Below are positions 36,935 to 47,459 of a DNA stretch of 64,000 nt, one piece after another. The position numbers were made by a program, and so were the translations under genes. The DNA lies in the NCBI GenBank assembly GCA_019009955.1, contig CM032230.1, positions 110,023,001 through 110,087,000 of the forward strand, written 5' to 3'. The notes beneath the pieces are model-generated. The model searched no databases, was not told the origin of the DNA, and saw only the letters and a program-made list of their open reading frames with translations. Source of the stretch: Riptortus pedestris (Eukaryota; Arthropoda; Insecta; Hemiptera; Alydidae). Each line of letters starts with the position of its first letter. Positions within the stretch are counted from its first letter, which is position 1.

Positions 36935-37171
36935 TCAGTACTTAGCCTTCACAAACTTCCCTCTTATATCTGATTCTACGTCTTTGGAATATTTCTTTGT
37001 TGAACGAATAATTTTTGAAGTCTGGAAGTAGACTCTTTGGAACAGCTGATACACAGAAGGAGGGACTTGAGTTTTCATTGAGTTCTTATCGTTTGATGGG
37101 TTTCCTTTGCTTTCTTTTGTCTTTCCTAATGTTGTAAGGTTGCCCGCTTTTATTTCCTTATAGAATTTCAT
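36935..37171 (-). CDS. Possible small gene head to head with GID8 (78 codons)
   Basis: An open frame of 78 codons, lysine-rich, starting MKFYKEIKAGN and ending DIRGKFVKAKY. Its start lies 141 bp from the GID8 start on the opposite strand, so the two could share a promoter region. A minus-strand AATAAA sits near 36870, about 60 bp after the stop. The segment VYQLFQRVYFQTSK followed by an IRGKF end loosely resembles the first helices of small mitochondrial LYR-type proteins, but the LYR tripeptide reads LFQ here and the match is weak. It sits between a MITE and GID8 in sequence with no visible repeat. It could be a chance frame or one exon of a longer gene. Confidence 0.33.
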   Translation of the reverse strand: MKFYKEIKAGNLTTLGKTKESKGNPSNDKNSMKTQVPPSVYQLFQRVYFQTSKIIRSTKKYSKDVESDIRGKFVKAKY

Positions 37172-37312
37172 TCAAACCGTCACAATTTTAGGAATATTTT
37201 GGGAGGTATTCTTGTTATATTGTAGACATATTTTCAAATTGAACCAGTTCAATTTTTATTAATATCAGCTTATTATTTATTCCTATGCTAGATTGATTTG
37301 CGAGAGAGGAAG

Positions 37313-37879
37313 ATGAGCCTTCCTGAGAAGCCACCTGAAACGTCAAAGGAAGAATGGCTCCAGAAGTTGGAGTCCCTGCATGTCCCGAGATCAGACATGA
37401 ATAGGCTTATAATGAACTATTTGGTAACAGGTAATAATTATTTATCAAAAGGATTATACATTTTTAGCTCTAATATACATCAATAATTTTTATTTTTAAG
37501 TCAAGGAACACTTAACTCAGGTAATAGGACTTTTCAGGAATGGTGGAAAACAAGGAGAATAATGAATTTTTATAATTAAAATGTTTCTTTATTTATTAAA
37601 ATAGTAAATATTTTTTTCAAAATATATTTTGGAAACAAAATAACAGAAATATTTCTTTCTTGTTTTTTAATAATTATTCTTTCATGTAAACGCCTTCGAT
37701 TTCCATCTGGGCAAAGGAATTTAATTAGTGACGGAATTCATTAAATAAAATCCTTTGTCTCACCCTGGCTAGAAAAGGGTGATAACCTGTCCCGATTAGC
37801 CTTAGTTGCAAAAAGTGGATGTAAATAAATAATTTTAATTTGTAAACAAACATGTTACATATGGAAATGTAACTTTAGG

Positions 37880-37930
<51 letters not shown>

Positions 37931-39387
37931 TTCATTGAAAATTGCATAATACTTTACATACATATCTATAGGGGTCTCCTGGTAATTGATCTTGTGAGTA
38001 TGTCATGAATACAACCTTATTAACTGATAGAGGAAATTTTTATTAAAAATGGCTTTAGCTATGATAAAGTATGAAGTTATGTCTTAAGGACAGGCATATT
38101 TCGGCTAATAGATTAGTTATTTTGAGTATCTATGTTTCATAAAAAGAGGGCCCCAGTTTAAGCTTTCGACCTAGTTAAACATCTTCTCTAACATAAAAAA
38201 GTTTTAAACTTTTTATAAATTCTGCCTTATTGCAATTTTGAGCATTTTAAAGCAGTTATTTTTAAATTTCAGAAGGTTTTAAGGAAGCAGCTGAGAGGTT
38301 TGAAGAGGAATCGTGTTTAAGCCCTCCCATTGATTTAAGTACAATGGATAACAGAATTCAAATAAGGCAGGCCATTCAAAGTGGAAGGACACAAGAAGCT
38401 ACCCTCCTTGTTAATCAACTTCATCCAGAGCTTTTAGACAATGACAGATATCTCTATTTTCACTTGCAGGTAACATTATTATGTTATATTACTGAATTAT
38501 TCAAAATTTTCTCATCATATTGATGCCTAACCTGAATTAGTCTTTCTATTTCTCTTGGATTTCCAACCGAAATACACTACTAAAAGATTTCAAGCTAATT
38601 TATATGTTAAGATACTTATTTGAATTATCTTAAGATGAAGAAACAAGGCAAGGTTGTGATAAAGGCTAAACGAATAGCATAACTTCAACAATAAAATATC
38701 ATATGCCTATTTAAATGACTTCAATAAACTTCCACTTTTAGGCATTGCACGTAAAAATTAAGGCAGTATTTCATGAAGCGTATAATTCATAGATTAAATA
38801 CCAAATATTGTTTTCAACGGACCTTTATTACGTGAGAAACATGCAAATACCTTTTGTGATGACATCAATTAAGATTTTACATTTTGGATTCCGAAGTGCT
38901 TATTTGATCTATACCCTACTCATTATTTCATTCAACACAATAATGCCTGAAATTTGACCTGGAATAGGGAGAATTTGAAAATTTAAAATATACCCGTTAT
39001 TTTTGGTCAAATCAAAAAATGTTATTGAATCAATTGTGTTAAATTATTGTTGCTCTATAATTGTTTTCTACATTTCTTCGTAAATCAAATATTATGAGTT
39101 ATTTGTATTTTCTTGTTTTCAGTCTTCAGTAAACCCCCATTTCTACTCTTAGGATTAATACTTAGAAGTGTAGAATATATGGTGGGATGAGATCATGAGT
39201 TTATTTTTCCAGCATGTGAGAAAATTGATTAATTTATGCAGGCCCTGTGTGAATTTGTGGTCACACACAAGAATTACAAACTAACATCGTTAATTAGCAT
39301 TTTTTTATCCTAGCATTCAAAATATATTTAAATAATTGCTAATCAAATGCCATAAGTTAGATTTACTTCAATGTAAAACTGTATACA

Positions 39388-39439
<52 letters not shown>

Positions 39440-42400
39440 CTACTGTACTTGTGTATGTCACTGAACTCCTAAACGGCTGGACTGATTTGAATGAATTTTT
39501 TTGTATGCGTTCAGGTGATGCCCTGGATGGTTTAGATTCACAAATCTAGGCACGGCAGATGGTGCAGCAGTCGGTAACTAGGTTATTTATCTATACTGCA
39601 ACTAAACGGCTGGATCAACTCGAATGAATTTTTGTGTATACATTCATTCATTACAAGATTAGTCTAAAAAAAAAAAAAAATTATGGGCAATATTCTTGAA
39701 GCTACAATTTTGAACAGCAAAAGGTCAATGCCGATTTGTGGGTTGGATCTAGAAAATCTGTTTTTTTCACATGGCCAATTATATGTGATGTGTTCTCGCC
39801 TTGGAAATCCATCAAGTTTATTCATTTATACTCCTCAGGAATTGACTAAAAATATTGTTCATCAACTCGCATTAAGATAAAATTAAATAAACATTATTGA
39901 TTTATAACGAATTGTTTTTAGAAAAATTGATGTTAATTCAAAATAAAGAATAATGAAATTATTATATTATTTGTTTTTCATTTTATACTTTGTTTAATAT
40001 CCTAATCGCTTGAAATATCATGCAGGACAATGCCTGTCAGATCCACTAGTGTTTATATATATATATATTACACAGCCTGAGTGAGGTTGTGTGAAACTGA
40101 TATATTATTTAAATAATATATTCATGATATCATATTTTAGCAATTACATCTTATTGAACTCATACGTGAAGGAAAAGTAGAGGAAGCCGTTCATTTTGCC
40201 CAAAGTCAATTAAGTGAGTCTGGTGAATCTGAGCCCGCTATATTACGAGAGCTTGAAAGAACTCTTGCTCTTCTTGCTTTTGAAGATCCAACAAGATCTC
40301 CTTTTGCAGACTTGCTTGATGTTAGACATCGGCATAAGGTAAGTGATCAGTTTACTTAGTTAATCTACTATTTTAACAGATTAAGAGGAATTAGCTTTTA
40401 AGGTTGTACTCATGACAGATTTATTGAAAAATTAATCAGGAGGACATGCAGACAGAGAAGTTATCAATTTTGATGTCATTGTTCTTAGAATGATCTGAGA
40501 AAATTAAAAAAAAACTTATCCCTGTCGAATTAAAATAGAAAATTGGGTAAACCTTTGTGTTTTATTAACATAGTTACTTATCTGTCAACTTAACACTATA
40601 GCACTTAAAATTCTTGTTTGAACTCAATATTTAAACATTCGATTCAAAACTAATGATCAACTTCGTTTATGGTTAAAATCAGACAGGTAGAGGGGATTTT
40701 GAAACATCTCTGTTATTATGAAACGTATCAAAAAATTGGTCATAACCACTGCTATTGCAAATTAAATTAATTTTTTTATAAATGTTGTTAAATACATTTT
40801 TTCTGTAACTTATTATTTTGTAAAACTCCACTTCAACTTTTACTAAAAATAAACTTGAAATATCACGTAACATTCTATTCCATGCTTATAATAAAATATT
40901 GTTTGCATTATACTTTTCCTATTTGCTGTACTCTCAAATATATTCAGTGTAAGTTAATTAAGACTTTGTTCTAGAATACATATTTATTTTTTTTTTTATC
41001 AATACCATACTTAACATTTAACTTTTTCATGCAAATATTAAGATTATATATGTTAACACGTTCAGGACGGACATCAAAAATGTGGTTTATCCACAAGTAC
41101 GGCACGGGGTCAATTGACCCCGTACTTATGTCCCCTTTTAATTTGCTACTACAACTCGAAAAATAAACTAAATTGCTATATTCAAACATTTTTTTACTCC
41201 TTGGACATCAAAAAATATATGGCAGTCGCAGGCCGTGTTTTCATCAATTTTTTGTTACGTGACTTAGAAATGAATATTTACCTTACATTTTTCACCTTGT
41301 CGGGAACTTTTTTTCTCCTTTGTGTGATTATTTTGGTGATCAACAAAGGATTTTAATTTTTTTTATACTTTAAAATGGGTGAATATGATTTAACTTTAAA
41401 TTACGACACATTACAATCAAAATTTATTAATTTATAAAGATAAAATTACAAAACGAGAAAAACAAACTAGGAACTAGGAGTTTAGTTTAAACAAATTATT
41501 GGAAAATAAACTTAATAAAGAAAAAATATTAATAAACAAATAATTATTTTGTAATTAACAATTCTTCATTATCACAATGGTTAGGACATAGATGTATGGC
41601 AGTTGTTGAAACATTGTAGACAAAGTGACTTCATGTTGCACTCTTCACAATACGTTCTAACTTTTTTGTCTGCTTCTTTAGAGGACAATGTTTTTCTTAA
41701 TTTTTCGAAACACCCGGAACACTTTTTTAATAAAGCTAAATCCACTAATTGTCGGCCACGTGATTTGCTCATTATACAGATTAATGTTTCGAAATGACAG
41801 CAAAAAGTAAACGGAAAGGGGAAAGACGCGTTCTGTCATTTACATAAGCCTTTGTAAATAATAGAACAAGCGGTTCACAGGAAAAGCAAGGGAAATAACA
41901 CGGGGCTATATGAGCCCGTGCCGGACTAGAGCCCAAATACCACTCCCCAGGCCGGCACGGGGTCATAAAGCCCCGTGCATTTTTTCAATGATATACGACG
42001 TATTTTTTGGATTTGAAATGCATAAACGTACTATTTTTAATTATATTTACTAGTACAAAGCAAAAACCGTCAAAGTATTTTTTGAACATTTATCTTCAAA
42101 ACCGACCCGTCCTGGGAGACAGTTACATACGGGGTCAATTGACTCCGTACCGTCCTTAACGTGTTAATGAGTGCAATCAGACAATGGGGTTAGGATTTTA
42201 GAGGGAAGAAAGGTAAACCAAAAATTCATAAAATCTCATTTATTATGAATCCGATTGAAAAAATCTGGAATATTAACTGAGATTTTCTTTAATTTTTAGC
42301 CTTCAGTAAACCCCATCTTTTAGTCATCACACATTAACAATAAGCCGAAATCCTGAAACATCTTATTCCAAGCTAATACTGAATATTGTTTTCAAAAGAC

Positions 42401-45400
42401 CTTTATTATGTGACATGTAAATACGTTGTGTGATGATATTAATGAAGATTTTACTTTCTTGATTCGAAAATGTTTATTTGCTATATAGAAATGAAATAGA
42501 GAATATATGATGACACGGGATCACCAGTGTGTTATTCCAGTATGAGGGAAATCTGCTTAGTTTATACGGGACCTGTACGGAGGGAATTTTTATGCTTGGT
42601 TGAAGTTCGACTTTGCATTCCATGTGATGCATTTTCTCCTAGTCACTTTATAGAATTTGTTCTACGTTGACTGCGGAGATTTTCAACAACATTTTTTAGC
42701 GGAAACTTTTTTTTGTTAATTAGTTGCGTTTTACTTTACTTCCACTGTATATTATAAATTGTATCATCTTTTAACCCTAGTATTATCGACCTCTCCCAGG
42801 TCGCATGGATTACCAAGGGGGGGGGGGCTCCTTTAGCCCACAACCTTAAAGACCTTTTATTTTGGTTCTATAATTTTTTTAAAATTTTTATTTCTATTTG
42901 ATTATGTTTAATGGATGTTTCTTATGACACCTGTGAAGAAAAAAAAATTAAATACAAAAAAAAAATTAAAAAAAAAAGTTAGGATGGGGAAAAAAGGATG
43001 ACTTTAAATTAAATGTAATTTTATTCTACTAGAGCAGGGGTCTCCAAACTACGGCCCGAGGGCCACATCCGGCCCGCGGACAGATCTTGTCCGGCCCTTG
43101 GAGAGCTAGCATACTAGAAAACTCCTTTTAGAGAACATATTTTTTATAGCAAATTAAATTTAGTTTACTGAAGTATTCTAATTTTACGTTGAATAATTAT
43201 TAATATGACATCTACATTGATATGGTCATGGGCTAACTACTCATAACATTGTTGTAGGCTTATTGTTATTGTTTTTGTGACAAGTTGGATAAAGAAATAC
43301 AGAATTGTAATGAGTAAAGACATGTATAATATGCAGAAAATTTAACTTCAGTATATAATAACTAACAAATTATTCAAATGAATCCAACTAACATTTTATA
43401 CATTTTAAATAAAAACATAACTTATAACAAGCATAATGACATATGAAATACTACTGAGATTTATGTAATTGAGATTTTCCACTGACAATAGTTTGTAGTT
43501 GTGGACTAATTTTACTTGTACCAATTATTAAAAGAGATTTAAGATGCTCATCGGTTAATTTAGATCTGTAAACATTTTTTGTGTACTTCATTTTGGAGAA
43601 GGTCTTCTCCTTTTTTTTATCAGTGGACTATTTCACTTTTTACCACCGGCAACAATGATAATATGGTTTTGGCCCTCGGAACTTACTGGAGTAATCAGTA
43701 TGGCCCTATGGCTGGAAAGTTTGGAGACCCCTGTACTAGAGGAACATATCTAAACATTGTTAGAATAAAAAGTTATCTATATCTAAGTTATTATAACATT
43801 ATAATAGAATAATAATTTAAGAAAATCTAATTATCAGATTCGTAATTGCAATTATTGGTGCTTTTGCACAATAATTTTTTTTCCGAGTGTTTGTTATACA
43901 CTGAACGTTTACATTTGAAGCAACGCTGCTTAGATTTTGATAGGTTGTTGTATTTTTCTTTTTTTGATTTGGCTTCTCTAACACAAGTGTAACATCTTAG
44001 CCTTCCACTTGATGAAACTAGTTCCTCCAATTGGGGATAAATCAGTTCTCGCCTTAGAACATGGTCCATGGCCTTCACTGAAGATCTAGGAATGCCCACA
44101 AGATTTCCACTCCTTTCAGCAACACACAGTTTTACTAAACTCTCAGATAGTTCAAATAAAAAGTACTTTCTTCAGCCAGCACTATTTCTTCTCCATGTTG
44201 TGTCCACGATGCAGCATGGACTAACTGTTCCCCTAGTTGAAAACAACCTAGAAAATCTTCTCTTTTCTAAAAAGTACCTATCAGGAGCAATAATTATAAC
44301 TATCTCAGTAATATATTTTTATGTGAGAATATATATATTTTTTTATTGGGAAAAGAAAACTTGAGAAGGTTTGTATATGTTAAAATTACCTCAAAGTAAT
44401 TATTATTTGAGCAATATAATTAATAACACTTGAACTACTAGTTAAAAGTAGTATTAAATATCAGTGGGTTCGAGGACCCCCCCCCCTTGGTACTTAAGTG
44501 TATAACTACCCCTAGCATTACCAAGGGGAGGGGGCTCCTCGAGCCCATACGTCAAAAAAAAATTTTTTTCTCAACATAGAAATTTTTTTATTTAATTTTG
44601 TTGTTATCCCCTCATTCTAGGATGTTTTTCTGAGGAATACATAACATATTAAAAATATCCCATTAAAATTGGGTGATAGGGAACAAAAACAAAAATTTGT
44701 GGGCTCAATTTGGTTGGCCCTTGATACTTCTAGGGTTAATTGTTTTCCGCGAAAAAACCGCTGAACGACACGTTGTCGTCAACCACACCGGGAAAGCACC
44801 ATACTCCCTAGCCGTAGTCTAATAATGTAATTCACTAGTGTAAACATTATTTTTATGATTCTTTATTTATTTTTATGATGACTGATTAATTATTTAAATT
44901 TAACGAGTGCTTAGAAGGTATTATTGTATTTTTCAAGTTATTTTGATTTTTTCTTCTGGGATGAAGATGAGGAGTCTTCAGTGAACAGAAGTCGTTTTCT
45001 AGACTTTTTTCCAGGATTTAGGCTCATCTAAAAAAAAATAAAATAAAAATATATATTTACTTATCATTTAGTGAAAATTTGCAAGAATTTTATCTACATT
45101 TAAAACCTAGAATTGAAGAATATTGCTAATTTCATTTTTTCCATTATATGGTTTAAGTAAAAAAAATTATAAATTTTCTTTAAAAATAATTTTATGACTT
45201 TTAGTTATTATATTTTTACTTAGAATACTGTAAAATTAAACAATAAAGACATTGTTCACAATCACTGATTGATGAATTAGTATTTAGTAATTTATAATTG
45301 ATTTTTTATTTATATTTCGTAAAATATAAAACAATTTGGAATAAATTCGGGCTTGAAATAATATTTTTCCAACAAAATAGGCTTGTTTTAATTAATTTAG

Positions 45401-47329
45401 CTACTTTTTAAATAGATATTTATCATTAGCAATTATTATTAATGATAACTTTAGAACAAATAATCATCCAAACTTACCTTTTTGTAAAATAGTCGAAAAC
45501 AATTAAAAAAAAAAAGGGAATCTTGCGGCGAAGAAGCAATTCTCTCAAGGACCTCTTTCACTGTACTAGAGTCAAATACGGAATGGTTTGGGAAAGGCTG
45601 GAGCAATCCCCACCCATTTATCTTTCTATTATTACCTGACGACAACTTGTCGGGGCCCGCCCCTGGGAACAACTCACAAAACCGACGTGTCGTCAGCCGC
45701 TGTTCAGTGTTAAGCTATTTAAAAAAATGTTTGCTATTTTCCTCTCCTCCTTGGAGAATAGTGTTGCAAAAATTAAATACGTGAATAATCCTTTATAGAG
45801 AGAGTTGTGTATTTGGGAAGTGTGAGATAGATCAAAGAAGCCGACAGAGGGTCGAGCCCCTACTAGACTCCTCCAGCCCAGCGTCGAAGGACCCAGACAA
45901 TTCCCCTTTGATGTATGCCGACGACCTATATAAAGAACGGGCCAGCCGCGAGCGAGTCAGTTTTATTCTCACCTGTCTTGATGTTCACATCAGTGCTACA
46001 GTGTGGCTTAGTGAAGTGCGGTAAAGTGTTTTTATGTGAAGAACAGTGTTGTGCCGTGACTGTAAGTAACAGTTTAGTGCCGTGTTTAAGACAGTGCAGT
46101 GCCGCGAAGTAAAGGACAGTGCAGTGCCGTCTTACTGTGAATTTCAGTGACCGTGAGTGAATTATTGGACTGTGACTCATTAAAGAACATCAGTGTATAC
46201 TGTAAGTAGTAATTAAGAATAGTTACCAGTGTATTGTGCATTGTGAAATAAATTGCGCAGTGATAAAAACTGTGAAACTTGTGAGTATTTAATTTTGCAA
46301 TCCAAAAGAACTCTTATTAACAACGTTTATTACTGGTTTTGGTAATAAAAGCGTAACAATATGTTAGTTCACAATTTACTATTCACCTGGTTTTAGTTAT
46401 CATTAATTTTTATTTTTTTATTGAAAGGATTTTGATTGGGGAGTCTTCTTGAGTTCAGAGAACTCAAATCTTGATAGCCACCTGTTTGATATAACTATCA
46501 ATTCATCGTAGTTTTATATACAACATTCCTAAGATATTTGAAAGATTCACAGATAGTTAATGTTTGGTTCCTTCATCCTATAGGAGTTCTCAACCTGGCA
46601 GTCCATATTAGCATTCTAATTATTAAATAGAGCACAAGATCCTTTCTTATTCTTGTAAATATTTCCACTGTGGAATGTATGTCCAGACAATACTTAACCA
46701 TTTTATCATAGAGATACCCCCAGTACATAGTCCGTACCGAATGCATAGTCTTTGATTAAATGGTTATCTAAACTATTAGGGGGGCTCGTGTTAGCCATGG
46801 GAGTTAAAGCGTTGGCGTTAATCTCATATGATAAACCTAGAGTGACGAGTTCGATTCCCACCTGGGCAATAGGAATTTATTTAGTGACGGAATTCATTAA
46901 ATAAAATCCTTAGTCCCACCCTGGCTAGAAAAGAGTGGTAACCTGTAGATAACCCGTCCCAATTAGCCTTAGTTGCAAAAAGTGGACGTTAATAAATAAT
47001 AATAAAATAAACTATATTTTTTTAACAAAATGAGTAAATAATAAATTGATTTAATTATGTGCTTTTTTAAAAAATATATATCCATTTTGAAAATCACAAT
47101 TCCTTACATTGTTTTTCAAATGATGATTAGTTATTTTTCTGTTTATATTTAGGTTGCGTCTGAGGTAAACACTGCTATTTTAAAAACTGAACATGAAGAG
47201 TCTACTCAGGCAAAGCTATACTCTCTGGTTCGGATCATTCTTTGGGCGGAAGAAGAGCTTACAAAAAAGAAAGTACGTTTCCCTCGCCTTTCGGATATTT
47301 CTGGTGGGCAAGTGGAATCTCCTAAGTGA
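37313..47329 (+). CDS. GID8: GID8 homolog, CTLH E3 ubiquitin ligase subunit
   Basis: LisH-CTLH-CRA scaffold protein of the GID/CTLH ubiquitin ligase complex. Exons 37313-37430, 38273-38469, 40141-40338 and 47153-47329 total 690 bp, 229 codons plus stop (human 228). All junctions are GT-AG and in frame. Lis[21 protein letters not shown] (residues ~28-47). [23 protein letters not shown] and [61 protein letters not shown], ending [12 protein letters not shown]. An open frame extends five codons upstream of this ATG without another ATG; the chosen start matches the usual family start. Intron 3 (~6.8 kb) carries two piggyBac-type elements, a hAT element, a solo LTR and a SINE. Confidence 0.96.
37690..37840 (+). 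repeat. SINE copy in GID8 intron 1
   Basis: CATCTGGGCAAAGGAATTTA, AATTCATTAAATAAAATCC, CACCCTGGCTAGAAAAGGGT, CCCGATTAGCCTTAGTTGC, tail AAATAAATAAT. The tRNA-like head is mostly lost. Confidence 0.7.
37887..37927. repeat. (TA)n microsatellite
   Basis: Uninterrupted TA repeats in GID8 intron 1. Similar tracts lie at 8401-8437, 17889-17950, 39393-39436 and 52705-52753, mostly at Helitron or HINE-like elements. Confidence 0.9.
38745..39260. repeat. Decayed repeat, related to 42295-42600
   Basis: Shares a run of similar blocks with 42295-42600: CAGTAAACCCC, AATATTGTTTTCAA, GACCTTTATTA, GATGA-ATTAA-GAAGATTTTAC. The order of some blocks differs between the copies. The end resembles the HINE-like 5' terminus read on the minus strand. 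Probably an older related family. Confidence 0.4.
39439..40049 (+). mobile_element. Helitron deletion derivative in GID8 intron 2
   Basis: 5' TC at 39439 followed by TACTGTACTTGTGTATGTCA, then CCTAAACGGCTGGACTGATT, a start widely seen in insect Helitrons. The 3' end is GGACAATGCCTGTCAGATCC followed by A, CTAG and T at 40046-40050. A helicase C-terminal fragment lies inside. This is a different family from the 8398-10815 elements. Confidence 0.8.
39683..39880 (+). pseudogene. Helitron helicase C-terminal fragment
   Basis: [20 protein letters not shown] followed by FIYTPQ and [11 protein letters not shown] matches the C-terminal end of the Pif1-like helicase domain of Helitron RepHel proteins (typical [12 protein letters not shown]). 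The upstream part of the frame is unrelated, so the fragment survives only as a tail before the 3' terminus. Confidence 0.85.
41057..42163 (-). mobile_element. piggyBac-type element 2
   Basis: Perfect TTAA on both sides (41053-41056, 42164-42167). Ends CACGTTCAGGACGG and complement CACGTTAAGGACGG. Both ends carry the palindrome GGGGTCAATTGACCCC (41107-41122 at left; a one-base variant at the right), and GC-rich CGGCACGGGG/CCCCGTGC blocks sit inside the right end. Only the transposase C-terminus remains. Confidence 0.85.
41581..41772 (-). pseudogene. piggyBac transposase cysteine-rich C-terminus
   Basis: 63 codons: [46 protein letters not shown]. The CxxC ... CxxC ... CxxC...C/H pattern is the RING/PHD-like zinc domain that ends piggyBac transposases. 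Catalytic parts absent. Confidence 0.75.
42295..42600. repeat. Decayed repeat, related to 38745-39260
   Basis: See the partner copy. Ends with GGGAAATCTGCTTAGTTTAT, matching the reversed 5' end of the HINE-like family. Confidence 0.4.
43035..43733 (-). mobile_element. hAT element nested in piggyBac element 3
   Basis: Ends CAGGGGTCTCCAAACTACGG and the near-complement of the same; perfect 8-bp target duplication TACTAGAG (43027-43034, 43734-43741). Minus-strand reading at ~43452-43612 gives [20 protein letters not shown] and [14 protein letters not shown], the C-terminal dimerisation end of a hAT transposase. The rest of the transposase is deleted. Confidence 0.9.
43827..44190 (-). pseudogene. 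piggyBac transposase C-terminal fragment
   Basis: Reading back from the stop at 43827: [75 protein letters not shown]. It covers the end of the transposase including the CxxC...CxxC zinc domain. A stop interrupts it upstream near 44190. Confidence 0.72.
44740..45709 (-). mobile_element. TTAA-bounded segment with a small spliced frame
   Basis: Lies between TTAA at 44736-44739 (shared with the preceding element) and TTAA at 45710-45713. Both ends are GC-rich and hold an inverted motif (CGCTGAACGACACG at left; GGCTGACGACACG in the complement of the right). On the minus strand a frame 45672-45478 ends at a consensus donor (GTAAGT) and a second, 45027-44938, starts after a polypyrimidine AG. Both are phase 0 and join to 94 codons ending [11 protein letters not shown]. 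Product not recognised. Confidence 0.4.
45762..46358 (+). mobile_element. Solo LTR, copy 1 (GID8 intron 3)
   Basis: TG...CA ends (TGTTGCAAAAATTAAATAC ... GCGTAACA). TATA box CTATATAAAG near 45928 followed ~30 bp later by TCAGTTTT, a likely initiator. Then a stretch of CAGTG/AGTGC-rich sequence shared with 58064-58739, and a shared end with ATCCAAAAGAACTCTTATTA. Flanks ATAG/ATAT differ by one base. No internal retrotransposon genes adjoin. Confidence 0.78.
46779..47012 (+). repeat. Full-length tRNA-derived SINE
   Basis: The most complete copy here. A-box-like TAGCCATGGGAGTTAAAGCG resembles a class II tRNA (Ser/Leu) 5' half, and the B-box GAGTTCGATTCCCACC follows ~50 bp later. Body: GGAATTTATTTAGTGACGG, CACCCTGGCTAGAAAAGAGT, AACCCGTCCCAATTAGCC. 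Tail AATAAATAATAATAAA. RNA polymerase III transcription is inferred from the boxes. Confidence 0.82.
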
Positions 47330-47447
47330 CCTGAGGCAGACTAGCCCTGGTTTACTGGAGGGCTTGTTCATATTGTACAGCATACCTACCAATGATTATT
47401 TGCCTGACTGCGTGTGCCTTCCAGTGGACAGTTGCTAGTTAAATGCT

Positions 47448-47453
47448 AATAAA
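47448..47453 (+). terminator. GID8 polyadenylation signal
   Basis: AATAAA lies 118 bases after the GID8 stop codon and is the first canonical signal downstream. Confidence 0.5.
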
Positions 47454-47459
47454 ATACAT

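Larger units (their letters stand above)
42775..44735 (-). mobile_element. piggyBac-type element(s) 3, with nested hAT
   Basis: Outer ends CCCTAGTATTATC and complement CCCTAGAAGTATC, each next to TTAA (42771-42774, 44736-44739). TTACCAAGGGG...CTCC motifs repeat near both ends and again at 44470-44550. There CCCTAGCATTACC looks like a second internal terminus, so a ~220-bp relative may occupy 44514-44735. Contains a transposase C-terminal fragment on the minus strand and a 699-bp hAT insertion. Confidence 0.7.

Noticed and set aside
37298..37312. Five extra N-terminal codons for GID8
   Set aside because: They need a TTG start; the ATG at 37313 gives the family's usual MS... start and length.
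44068..44364. 98-codon plus-strand frame
   Set aside because: Mostly antisense of the piggyBac C-terminal fragment read on the minus strand, followed by AT-rich sequence.
45926..46180. Minus-strand frame in LTR copy 1 (and the similar one at 58292-58618)
   Set aside because: Both are antisense of the CAGTG-rich LTR leader. The repeated words keep a frame open by chance, and the similarity comes from the LTR itself.
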